From Bacteroidales bacterium (lineage in GTDB: Bacteria; Bacteroidota; Bacteroidia; Bacteroidales; JAADGE01): DNA of 8,967 bases. Made by a program: the position numbers and the translations under genes. Below, piece after piece: positions 1 through 6,544 of the stretch. Position 1 is the first letter of the stretch. The number at the start of each line of letters is the position of its first letter. Location: assembly GCA_026987795.1 (NCBI GenBank), contig JALSMF010000393.1:1-8967 (forward strand). Reading direction: 5' to 3'. The notes under the pieces were generated by a model that was not told the origin of the DNA, searched no databases, and saw only the letters and a program-made list of their open reading frames with translations.

Positions 1-162
1 GAAATGTACAGAAAATATCTGCGAGAAGGAAAAACCACAAAATCAGGGAGTGCAGGTTTAGGACTTATTGACCTTGCAAGAGAAACTGATGACAAAATAA
101 ACTATGAATTTATTAAAGTAAATGACGCTTTTTCTTTCTTTTCTTTAACAGTTAAATTTTAA
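1..162 (+). CDS. SiaB-like protein kinase (DUF6272), 3' fragment
   Basis: The reading frame is open from the first base and ends at TAA 160-162, giving the last 53 residues of a protein whose start lies outside the window. The stretch SGSAGLGLIDLARE followed by the ending FFSLTVKF matches, from memory, the C-terminal half of SiaB-type kinases. These have the GHKL/anti-sigma-factor ATPase fold, and the GLGLIDLAR segment would be the glycine-rich ATP-lid region. In Pseudomonas aeruginosa SiaB phosphorylates SiaC and the phosphatase SiaA reverses this. The assignment is strengthened by the next gene, a SiaC homologue that starts only 2 nt after this stop, so the two are almost certainly co-transcribed and probably translationally coupled. 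The catalytic N-terminal part cannot be inspected. Confidence rests on the motif plus the neighbour. Confidence 0.8.
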   Translation, partial: EMYRKYLREGKTTKSGSAGLGLIDLARETDDKINYEFIKVNDAFSFFSLTVKF

Positions 163-164
163 TT

Positions 165-557
165 ATGTTAGAACCGATAAACTTAGAAAAAACAAAAAAC
201 AGTCCCGAGATTATTTTAAACAAAGATAATGCAACATTTAAAATATCCGGACGCTCAATTGTTGAAGACCCGAAAGAATTTTATTCGCCCGTGTATGCAT
301 GGCTGGAGGAATATATAAAATCGCCTCTCAACAGCACCGATTTTATAATTGACTTAGAGTATTTTAACTCTTCATCAGCCAGACAAATAATGGAGATTAT
401 TATGCTTTTGGAAAAAATACCCGAAACGGGAAAAAAAGTAAAAGTTTCGTGGATGTATGAAGCAGGTGATGAAATGTCGAAAGAACGAGGAGATGAAATA
501 AAATTAGTTTCAAAATTAGATTTTGAAATTAAAGAATACCCTGCAGAAGAGTTTTGA
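165..557 (+). CDS. SiaC-like regulatory phosphoprotein (DUF1987), copy 1
   Basis: 130 aa, a usual length for the family. SiaC proteins are small cytoplasmic partner-switch regulators; phosphorylation by SiaB and dephosphorylation by SiaA decide whether they bind their target (the diguanylate cyclase SiaD in Pseudomonas aeruginosa). Visible family features are the opening beta hairpin with FKISGRSI (25-32), FYSPVYAWLEEY (39-50), and the phosphosite loop LEYFNSSSARQI (64-75). The phosphoacceptor region reads N68-S69-S70-S71, where Pseudomonas SiaC carries its phosphorylated Thr68 in a comparable loop. The ATG lies 2 nt after the siaB-like stop, with no Shine-Dalgarno, as is normal in Bacteroidota. 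No SiaD-like gene is visible here, so the effector is unknown. A second copy follows 28 nt downstream. Confidence 0.88.
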   Translation: MLEPINLEKTKNSPEIILNKDNATFKISGRSIVEDPKEFYSPVYAWLEEYIKSPLNSTDFIIDLEYFNSSSARQIMEIIMLLEKIPETGKKVKVSWMYEAGDEMSKERGDEIKLVSKLDFEIKEYPAEEF

Positions 558-585
558 GAACGGCAACAACCAAAAACAACATAAA

Positions 586-1005
586 ATGCCCGAACCTGTT
601 ATAATCGAGGCCTCCGTAAAAACACCCGAAGTAATATTTGACAAGGAAAATAATGTCTTTAAAATAAGAGGCAGGTCTATATCTGAAAATGCTATTGAAT
701 TTTACACCCCTCTGAACGAGTGGCTTGCGGAATATTTTAAAGAACCGAATGAAGAAACCCAACTTGTTCTGAATTTTGACTATCTCAACTCCTCATCGCT
801 GATACAAATTTCAAAAATTATACGCATACTTGAAAAAAACTACCTGAAAGGACATAACGTTCTTTTAGTTTGGCAATACGAAGAAAATGACGAACTGATT
901 GAAAATACCGGAATAGAATTAAATCTTATTTCTCAGGTTCCGTTTGTTACGGAAGTCTTTGAAGTTGAAGAATACGAAAAGTTCAGTTTTGATTTTGATG
1001 ATTAA
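586..1005 (+). CDS. SiaC-like regulatory phosphoprotein (DUF1987), copy 2
   Basis: 139 aa. It aligns without gaps to the preceding protein over the first 116 residues; my hand count gives 51 identities (about 44%), so this is an old tandem duplication. Shared elements are FKIRGRSI (25-32), EFYTPLNEWLAEY (38-50) and the phosphosite loop FDYLNSSS (64-71), with Ser69-71 at the same positions as in copy 1. The C terminus is longer and very acidic and aromatic (the last 17 residues include three Phe and nine Asp/Glu), unlike copy 1. I chose the ATG at 586 because it starts the alignable region. The in-frame TTG at 523 would overlap copy 1 and add an unconserved tail. The stop overlaps the convergent stop of the next gene in a shared TTAA (1002-1005). 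Same operon as siaB/siaC copy 1. Confidence 0.87.
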   Translation: MPEPVIIEASVKTPEVIFDKENNVFKIRGRSISENAIEFYTPLNEWLAEYFKEPNEETQLVLNFDYLNSSSLIQISKIIRILEKNYLKGHNVLLVWQYEENDELIENTGIELNLISQVPFVTEVFEVEEYEKFSFDFDD

Positions 1006-1727
1006 AAACCATGAACAATATCTGAAAACCGTCTAATAAGTTCAACATTGTTCTCAAATACTGTTCCTGCTACCGTAATATCAGCCCCTGCTCTGCATAT
1101 CCTTTCTAAAGTCTCCGTATCCCTTATTCCGCCTCCGACAATTAAAGGTATATCCGTATTCCTTTTAACGTCAGAAATAAGATTCTCCTTAACGGGAAAC
1201 TTTGCACCGCTGCCGGCTTCCAGATAAATTGAAGACAGACCCAACATTTCTCCGGCAATCGCCGTTGCCGTAACAATATCAGATTTATCAGAAGGAACAG
1301 GCTTTGTATTACTCATATATTCTACAGAAGTTTTATTGCCGCCGTCAATCAAAATATATCCTGAAGATATAACCTCAAGAGAACTTTTTTTAAGAAAAGG
1401 TGCCGCTATAACATGATTCCCGATTAAAAAATCCGGGTTCCTTCCCGAAATCAATGATAATAAAAGAATTGCATCTGCCTTTTCTGATAATTGATAAATA
1501 CTTCCGGGAAATAATACTACGGGTAAGTCAGAATTATCTCTTATAACATCTATCGTAAAATCAATATTTTGAGAAATTATGCTCCCTCCTGCAAGAAAAA
1601 AATCTACATTACCGCTTTGCGATGCTTTTACGACTTTTTTCAGAGAATTAACACTAAGCTTGCCGGGATCAATTAATACCGCAATTTTTTTTCCCTTTCT
1701 TTTAAATATTGATTTATACAGCACCAT
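1002..1727 (-). CDS. Geranylgeranylglyceryl-phosphate synthase family protein (PcrB/GGGPS-like)
   Basis: 241 aa TIM-barrel prenyltransferase. The family joins a polyprenyl diphosphate to sn-glycerol-1-phosphate, making an ether-lipid precursor; it is classical in archaea but also present in Bacteroidota. Motifs in order are LIDPGK (18-23, metal/diphosphate end), FLAGGS (44-49), VLFPGS (71-76), SLISGRNPDFLIGNHV (91-106), YILIDGG (124-130), IYLEAGSGA (167-175), VGGGIR (197-202) and AGADITVAGT (213-222). The last three are the standard phosphate-binding half barrel. The length fits group II GGGP synthases. Residue 22 is Gly where I recall Asp as more usual in this loop. The promoter element lies at 1772-1779. 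The gene has no terminator before it meets the convergent siaC-like gene. Prenyl chain length and physiological product cannot be read from the sequence. Confidence 0.9.
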   Translation of the reverse strand: MVLYKSIFKRKGKKIAVLIDPGKLSVNSLKKVVKASQSGNVDFFLAGGSIISQNIDFTIDVIRDNSDLPVVLFPGSIYQLSEKADAILLLSLISGRNPDFLIGNHVIAAPFLKKSSLEVISSGYILIDGGNKTSVEYMSNTKPVPSDKSDIVTATAIAGEMLGLSSIYLEAGSGAKFPVKENLISDVKRNTDIPLIVGGGIRDTETLERICRAGADITVAGTVFENNVELIRRFSDIVHGF

Positions 1728-1771
1728 TTACAATTTTATGCTCTCAAAAATAAAATAAAATAATAAACTTG

Positions 1772-1779
1772 CAAAGTTA
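1772..1779 (-). promoter_or_regulatory. Bacteroidota -7 promoter element for the GGGPS-like gene
   Basis: On the minus strand this reads TAACTTTG and is followed by CA, an exact match to the Bacteroidota -7 consensus TAnnTTTG. Initiation would fall about 6-8 nt downstream, leaving a leader of roughly 37-40 nt before the ATG at 1727. No TTTG is present at the -33 position; that region is occupied by the upstream gene's terminator. The element shows that the GGGPS-like gene is expressed separately from the peptidase gene upstream of it. Confidence 0.6.
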
Positions 1780-1783
1780 ATAC

Positions 1784-1815
1784 AAAAAAGACCCTCGAAA
1801 ATACGAAGGTCTTTT
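1784..1815 (-). terminator. Rho-independent terminator of the S9 peptidase gene
   Basis: Arms 1804-1815 and 1786-1797 pair over 12 positions with a single G-U wobble around a 6-nt loop (1798-1803). On the minus strand the 3' arm runs into six T residues (1784-1789). It lies 27 nt past the stop of the peptidase gene and just before the promoter of the next minus-strand gene, separating the two transcription units. Confidence 0.85.
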
Positions 1816-1841
1816 ATCAACTGCATTTAAAATTCTTATAA

Positions 1842-3776
1842 TCAGATACTTTCTTTCAGCAAATGTTTTGACAAAAACTTCTCCATAGCTCTGTAAAAAT
1901 CAAAACGGTTTTCTTCGTTTCTGAAACCGTGTCCTTCATTGTCTTTAACCATATATTCAACCTCAACGCCTCTGTCTTTCATTGCTTTTACCATTTGGTC
2001 AGATTCATCTTTATTTACTCTCGGATCATTTGCTCCTTGAGCTATAAATAAAGGAGCTTTAATTTTATCGACATGAAAAACAGGAGAGTTCTCTCTCATC
2101 ATAATACTGTCCTGTTCATTTTTCGGGTTACCGACCATTTCATACATCATATCAAGCATAGGCTTCCAATACGGAGGTATTGTTTTCATAAAAGTAAACA
2201 AATTTGAAACACCTACATAATCAACGCCGGCAGCATATAAATCCGGTTCTTTTACCAAGCCCGTCAATGTTGCATAACCTCCGTAGCTGCCGCCGTATAT
2301 TGCAATTTTATTCGGGTCTGCAATTCCTTTTTCTATAAGCCATTTTGTTCCGTCCGTAACATCATCCTGCATTTCCTGTCCCCATTTTTTGAAAGACATT
2401 TCCCAAAATTTTCTTCCGTAACCTGTCGAACCTCTGAAATTCATCTGTAATACGGCAAAGCCCCTGTTTGCCAAAAATTGCAATTCGGGATTAAACCCCC
2501 AACTGTCTCTTGCCCAAGGACCGCCGTGAGGATTAACAACTACCGGAAGATTTTCAGCTGTCTCAATAGTATAGCCTTTCGGCAAAGTTAAATAACCGTG
2601 TATTGTCAATCCGTCTCTTGACTTGTATTCAATCGGCAGTTGATTTGCCATTTCTTTCTCATCTAACCACGGACTTACATCAGCAATTTTTTCAACCTTC
2701 TCGTTATTTTTATCATAAATATAATAAGCTCCGAGAGATTTATCGCTGTATGTTCTTACAATAAAAATATTTTCATCTTTATTTTCTCCGGTAATTGCAA
2801 TTTCGTAACCTTTTAATGTGTCTTCCAAAAATTTATAAATATCTTCAGTTTCTTTATCAAAAAAATGACGTTCTCTTTTCCAAGATGTATAAGAAGCAGA
2901 AGTCAACACTTTTCTCTTTTTGGAATACGAAATACCGGTTACGTCAAAATCCGGATTTTCATATAAAACTGTATCTTCTTTACCTTCGTCCGTATTAAAA
3001 ATTACAATCGCTTTTTTATCTCTTCCTATGTTTGAAGCCCCTATTAAATTTTTATTATCAAAAGTAAAAAAATACGGACTGAAACCTTCTTTAAAATTTG
3101 TTGTTATGATGGTTTTCCACGGGTCTTTTTCGGTTTCTCTGTATAATACTGAGGTATTAACACCGTCTGTAATAGCCGTTGCCGCCCTTAATTTACCTTC
3201 GTGGTCAAATAACCAACTTCGTATATTGCCGGGATTTTCTGCAAGCATTTCCATACTTCCGTCAGTTAAATTTAACCTGTAAGGGTCAAAAACCTGAGGG
3301 TTTCTTTTATTCATTGCTATTATAACCATATCCGGAAAATCCGGCAAATCATTTATAATCATTGACCTTACACCGTCAAAATCTGTTAAACATTTAGGGT
3401 CTTCACCGTTTATGTTTACAAGATAAATTTTATAATTTTCATCACCGCCGTTATCTTTCAAATATAAAATCTGCTCATTATTAGGCCAATAATAACCGGC
3501 AATATTCCTGTCCTTTTCACTTGTCAGACGAATAACCGAATCCTGTCCTCTTTTTTGAATAAAAATATTCATTCTGCTTTCATACGGTGCCATATAAGAA
3601 AAATACTTTCCGTCAGGCGAAATTTGATAGGATGTTTTTTCCGGGTTCTTAAAAAAATCTTCCAACGGTATTTTTTTTGCTCTCACAATTTCTTCTTTTT
3701 TTTCTTCTTTGCAGCCTGTAAAGACAAACACTCCTGCAAATAATGTTAATAACAGTAATAAATTAAGTTTTTTCAT
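1842..3776 (-). CDS. S9-family prolyl oligopeptidase-like serine peptidase, lipoprotein
   Basis: 644 aa. The N terminus is a lipoprotein signal peptide with lipobox FTGC and Cys22 as the acylation site. The following residues KEEKKEE resemble the Bacteroidota lipoprotein export signal (Lys plus acidic residues), so surface exposure is likely. Residues of about 40-380 form a beta-propeller-like region with repeats such as SPDGKYFSYM. The C-terminal alpha/beta-hydrolase domain has HGGP (417-420), RGSTGYG, the nucleophile elbow GGSYGG with Ser497, Asp584 in GANDPR and His616 in EGHGF, so the triad is intact. The family (S9C-like) cleaves short peptides, including acylaminoacyl or prolyl bonds; the exact specificity is unknown. 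A monocistronic unit is suggested by the terminator at 1784-1815 and the divergent gene upstream. No convincing promoter could be fixed in the intergenic region. Confidence 0.93.
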   Translation of the reverse strand: MKKLNLLLLLTLFAGVFVFTGCKEEKKEEIVRAKKIPLEDFFKNPEKTSYQISPDGKYFSYMAPYESRMNIFIQKRGQDSVIRLTSEKDRNIAGYYWPNNEQILYLKDNGGDENYKIYLVNINGEDPKCLTDFDGVRSMIINDLPDFPDMVIIAMNKRNPQVFDPYRLNLTDGSMEMLAENPGNIRSWLFDHEGKLRAATAITDGVNTSVLYRETEKDPWKTIITTNFKEGFSPYFFTFDNKNLIGASNIGRDKKAIVIFNTDEGKEDTVLYENPDFDVTGISYSKKRKVLTSASYTSWKRERHFFDKETEDIYKFLEDTLKGYEIAITGENKDENIFIVRTYSDKSLGAYYIYDKNNEKVEKIADVSPWLDEKEMANQLPIEYKSRDGLTIHGYLTLPKGYTIETAENLPVVVNPHGGPWARDSWGFNPELQFLANRGFAVLQMNFRGSTGYGRKFWEMSFKKWGQEMQDDVTDGTKWLIEKGIADPNKIAIYGGSYGGYATLTGLVKEPDLYAAGVDYVGVSNLFTFMKTIPPYWKPMLDMMYEMVGNPKNEQDSIMMRENSPVFHVDKIKAPLFIAQGANDPRVNKDESDQMVKAMKDRGVEVEYMVKDNEGHGFRNEENRFDFYRAMEKFLSKHLLKESI

Positions 3777-3919
3777 GATATTTATGATTTTTAATGTTTA
3801 TACAAATAAACGAAAAAATATGATTTCAGTAATTATAAAAGTCTAAATAACATAAAACTTATGACCAATAACATATTAATAAGATTAAAATAAAAAATAT
3901 GTAATTCCGTAAAGATTAT

Positions 3920-3927
3920 TAAATTTG
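3920..3927 (+). promoter_or_regulatory. Bacteroidota -7 promoter element upstream of the ygeY-like gene
   Basis: TAAATTTG followed by CA matches TAnnTTTG exactly. It lies 54 nt before the ATG at 3982. No TTTG is found near -33. The predicted start site falls at or next to a run of ten T residues (3934-3943), which is unusual and is treated as a finding. The rest of 3777-3981 is AT-rich spacer between divergent genes, with no other clear structure. Confidence 0.6.
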
Positions 3928-3981
3928 CAACCCTTTTTTTTTTGAAAAAATATTTTTACAAAATACATAAAAGTCATATTT

Positions 3982-5169
3982 ATGGAAGACTATATTAATA
4001 AAATCAATGAATTAGCCGAGAAATACAGAGATTATACGGCAGAAAATTTATCAAAAATCGTAAAACTTCAATCCGAAAGCATGGGCGAAGAACTTGTGCA
4101 AAAAGAATTGAAAAGACAGATGGAAGAAGCCGGTTTTGACGAAGTAAAAATTGACGGCTTGGGAAATGTAATCGGTCGTATCGGAAACGGTAAAAAAATA
4201 TTGGCAATTGATGCACATATGGATACCGTAGGACAAGGAAATCCTGAAAATTGGTCTTTTGACTGGCTTTCCGGAGAAATAAAAGACGGATACGTTCACG
4301 GAAGAGGAACTGTTGACCAAGAAGGCGGTGCCGCATCTTTTGTAACAGCAGGTCGTATTCTTAAAGAACTCGGATTTGACCGCGATTTAACAATTTATTT
4401 TACGGGAACCGTAATGGAAGAAGATTGTGACGGTTTATGCTGGAATTATATCATTGAAGAAGAAAAAATAAAACCCGATTTTGTTATCAGCACAGAACCT
4501 ACAAACTTAAACATTTACAGAGGGCACAGAGGACGTATGGAAATGACCGTAAAATTTAACGGTATATCATCGCACGGCTCGGCACCTGAAAGAGGCGATA
4601 ATGCCATCTATAAAGCATCAAAAGCCGCTCTGGAAATAGAAAAATTACATGAAAATTTAGCTTCCGATGAGTTTCTCGGAAAAGGTTCCGTAACCATCAG
4701 TCAATTCAAATCCGGAAGTCCGTCGCTTTGCGCCGTTGCCGATTATGCAGAATTGTATCTTGACCGTCGTTTAACATGGGGCGAGACCAAAGAAAGTGCC
4801 GTTGCCGAAATTGAAAAAATAGCCAAACCCCTCGGCGGCATTGTTGAAGTACCTTATTACGAAGAAACTGCATGGACGGGCTTAACTTACGGAATGGAAA
4901 AATATTTCCCCACCTGGAAACTGGAAGAAGACCATCCTTTGGTGCAAACCGGCAAAAAAACATTTGAAGCATTATGGAATAAAGCTCCGAAGATTGATAA
5001 ATGGACTTTCTCTACAAACGGAGTTACCATAAGGGGTAAACACGGCGTTCCGGTTATCGGGCTCGGTCCCGGAAACGAGGTAATGGCACATGCACCTAAC
5101 GAAAAAGTGCCGATTGAACACCTTGTAAAAGCAAGTGCTTTTTATGCTGCTTTTGCTTATTTTATTTGA
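3982..5169 (+). CDS. ygeY: YgeY-type M20 family metallohydrolase
   Basis: 395 aa, cytoplasmic, no signal peptide. It has the M20 two-zinc peptidase/deacylase architecture. The first ligands are in IDAHMDTV (His79, catalytic Asp81); GRGTVDQEGG (107-116) supplies bridging Asp112; Glu146-Glu147 are the general base and ligand; Glu172 lies in STEPT; His370 lies in AHAPNE. The dimerisation-domain histidine is in SSHGSAPERG (His198). The overall sequence and the neighbouring YgeW-type gene point to the YgeY subfamily rather than to ArgE, DapE or CPG2. In Escherichia coli ygeY sits with ygeW and ygeX in a cluster connected with selenium-dependent hydroxylases and, in recent work as I recall it, anaerobic urate catabolism, where it would hydrolyse a ureido or carbamoyl intermediate. 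The substrate here is inferred, not seen. The two genes have separate promoter elements. Confidence 0.85.
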   Translation: MEDYINKINELAEKYRDYTAENLSKIVKLQSESMGEELVQKELKRQMEEAGFDEVKIDGLGNVIGRIGNGKKILAIDAHMDTVGQGNPENWSFDWLSGEIKDGYVHGRGTVDQEGGAASFVTAGRILKELGFDRDLTIYFTGTVMEEDCDGLCWNYIIEEEKIKPDFVISTEPTNLNIYRGHRGRMEMTVKFNGISSHGSAPERGDNAIYKASKAALEIEKLHENLASDEFLGKGSVTISQFKSGSPSLCAVADYAELYLDRRLTWGETKESAVAEIEKIAKPLGGIVEVPYYEETAWTGLTYGMEKYFPTWKLEEDHPLVQTGKKTFEALWNKAPKIDKWTFSTNGVTIRGKHGVPVIGLGPGNEVMAHAPNEKVPIEHLVKASAFYAAFAYFI

Positions 5170-5200
5170 AATTAAAGTCTCGGGGTGTATACGTAACTAA

Positions 5201-5208
5201 TAGATTTG
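5201..5208 (+). promoter_or_regulatory. Bacteroidota -7 promoter element upstream of the ygeW-like gene
   Basis: TAGATTTG followed by CA is an exact TAnnTTTG match inside the 136-nt gap between the two genes. It would give a leader of about 90 nt before the ATG at 5306, long for this group. The element sits in the loop of an imperfect inverted repeat (5174-5190 with 5240-5256). No -33 TTTG is visible. Transcription from this site would let ygeW be expressed independently of ygeY; no intrinsic terminator separates the genes, so readthrough is also possible. Confidence 0.55.
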
Positions 5209-5305
5209 CAAATATTTATCTTTTCGCATTTTATTAAAAATACACACAAAGACTTTTCGGACATAAACTGTTTAATTAATTTTAAAATGTTAAAAAATAA
5301 ATTAT

Positions 5306-6499
5306 ATGAAAAACATACAAAATTTAATCCGTAAAATTTCAGAATTAAACGCTGCAAACCTTTTTGATAAAGACTTTTTACTTACTTGGGAAAAATCGGA
5401 AAACGATTTAAAGCAGATATTATTAATTGCCGAAACCCTGAAAGAAATGCGAGATAACAATATTTCGCCGAAAGTATTCGACAGCGGTTTGGCGGTCTCG
5501 CTTTTCAGAGATAATTCAACAAGGACACGCTTTTCTTATTCATCTGCAGCAAGTTTACTCGGTTTGTCAGTTCAGGATTTAGACGAGAAAAAAGCACAAA
5601 TAGCACACGGTGAAACGGTTAGAGAAACTGCTAATATGATTTCGTTTCTTACGGAAGCCGTCGGAATAAGAGATGATATGTATCTCGGAGCGGGCGAGGC
5701 GTATATGCGTGAATTCGGTGATGCTTTAACAGACGGTTATAATCAAGGTGTTTTACCTTCGCGACCGACTATCGTAAACCTGCAAAGCGATGTAGACCAC
5801 CCTACCCAATCAATGGCAGATTTGCAACATCTTATAAAGCATTTCGGAGGTCTTGATAAACTTAAAGGTAAAAAAATTGCAGTTACTTGGGCTTATTCTC
5901 CGAGTTACGGAAAACCCTTATCGGTTCCGCAAGGAATTATCGGCTTAATGACCCGTTTCGGAATGAATGTTTCATTGGCATATCCCGAAAACTATAACTT
6001 AATACCCGAAGTTGAAAAAATTGCCGCAAAACAAGCAAAAGAAAACGGCGGAAGTTTTGAAATTACTGATTCAATGAATCATGCTTTTAAAGATGCCGAT
6101 ATTATTTATCCCAAAAGCTGGGCACCGTATTGGGTTATGGGTAAAAGAACAGAACTTCTTCGTAACAACGACCACAGCGGATTAAAAGAGCTTGAACAAC
6201 AGGCTCTTGCCGAAAATGCAAAACATAAAAGCTGGGAAGTAAACGAAGATATGGTAAACCTTACCAAAAATAAAAATGCACTTTATATGCACCCTCTGCC
6301 TGCCGATATTTCAGGATTGAATTGTGAAAACGGAGAAGTTACGAACGAAATTTTTGAACGATACAGAATTGAAACTTATAAAGAAGCCGGATGGAAACCT
6401 TATATTATTGCAGCAATGATTTTTGCAGGCAAGTTTAAAAATCCGAGCGAGACTCTGGAAAATATTTTAAAAAGAAATCAAAAAAGAATTTCAGGTTAA
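5306..6499 (+). CDS. ygeW: YgeW-type knotted carbamoyltransferase
   Basis: 397 aa, within one residue of the E. coli YgeW length as I recall it. It has the aspartate/ornithine carbamoyltransferase fold: carbamoyl-phosphate loop STRTR (71-75), HPTQSMAD (165-172), and the HPLP segment (329-332). The proline-rich stretch SPSYGKPLSVP (198-208) and the DADIIYPKSWAPYW segment (263-276) are typical of the knotted subgroup that also includes N-acetyl- and N-succinylornithine carbamoyltransferases. The substrate of YgeW is not ornithine. The gene pairing with ygeX/ygeY in other genomes suggests reversible transfer between a ureido compound related to 2,3-diaminopropionate and carbamoyl phosphate, which would feed ATP synthesis through a carbamate kinase. 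Neither ygeX nor a carbamate kinase gene is in this window. A strong terminator follows 14 nt after the stop. Confidence 0.9.
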   Translation: MKNIQNLIRKISELNAANLFDKDFLLTWEKSENDLKQILLIAETLKEMRDNNISPKVFDSGLAVSLFRDNSTRTRFSYSSAASLLGLSVQDLDEKKAQIAHGETVRETANMISFLTEAVGIRDDMYLGAGEAYMREFGDALTDGYNQGVLPSRPTIVNLQSDVDHPTQSMADLQHLIKHFGGLDKLKGKKIAVTWAYSPSYGKPLSVPQGIIGLMTRFGMNVSLAYPENYNLIPEVEKIAAKQAKENGGSFEITDSMNHAFKDADIIYPKSWAPYWVMGKRTELLRNNDHSGLKELEQQALAENAKHKSWEVNEDMVNLTKNKNALYMHPLPADISGLNCENGEVTNEIFERYRIETYKEAGWKPYIIAAMIFAGKFKNPSETLENILKRNQKRISG

Positions 6500-6513
6500 T
6501 TAATTTCAATGTT

Positions 6514-6544
6514 AACAGCTCCTGTTTAAAGGGGCTGTTTTTTT
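6514..6544 (+). terminator. Rho-independent terminator after the ygeW-like gene
   Basis: Arms 6514-6522 and 6531-6539 pair over nine positions with one G-U wobble around an 8-nt loop, followed by seven T residues (6538-6544). The T run overlaps the stop codon (6543-6545) of the convergent minus-strand gene. On the minus strand the same hairpin lacks a real U tract, so it is mainly a plus-strand terminator, though the stem could also protect the 3' end of the minus transcript. Confidence 0.87.

Noticed and set aside
523..585. TTG start extending the second SiaC-like protein by 21 residues
   Set aside because: The extension overlaps the end of the first copy in another frame, has no family similarity, and the ATG at 586 aligns exactly with the start of copy 1.
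3803..3810. Possible minus-strand promoter for the S9 peptidase gene (TTTATTTG)
   Set aside because: It deviates from TAnnTTTG at the second base, has no -33 partner, and the AT-rich region gives such matches easily. It remains only a weak candidate.
4004..4336. Overlapping open frames antisense to the ygeY-like gene
   Set aside because: They are shadows of the M20 hydrolase, whose metal ligands are all in the plus-strand frame.
5172..5357. Short minus-strand frame across the ygeY-ygeW gap
   Set aside because: It runs into the ygeW coding region, resembles no known protein, and its span is better explained by the promoter and leader of ygeW.
6514..6539. Bidirectional terminator serving the OmpA-type gene as well
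   Set aside because: On the minus strand the stem is followed by TTAACATT rather than a U tract, so efficient intrinsic termination in that direction is not supported.
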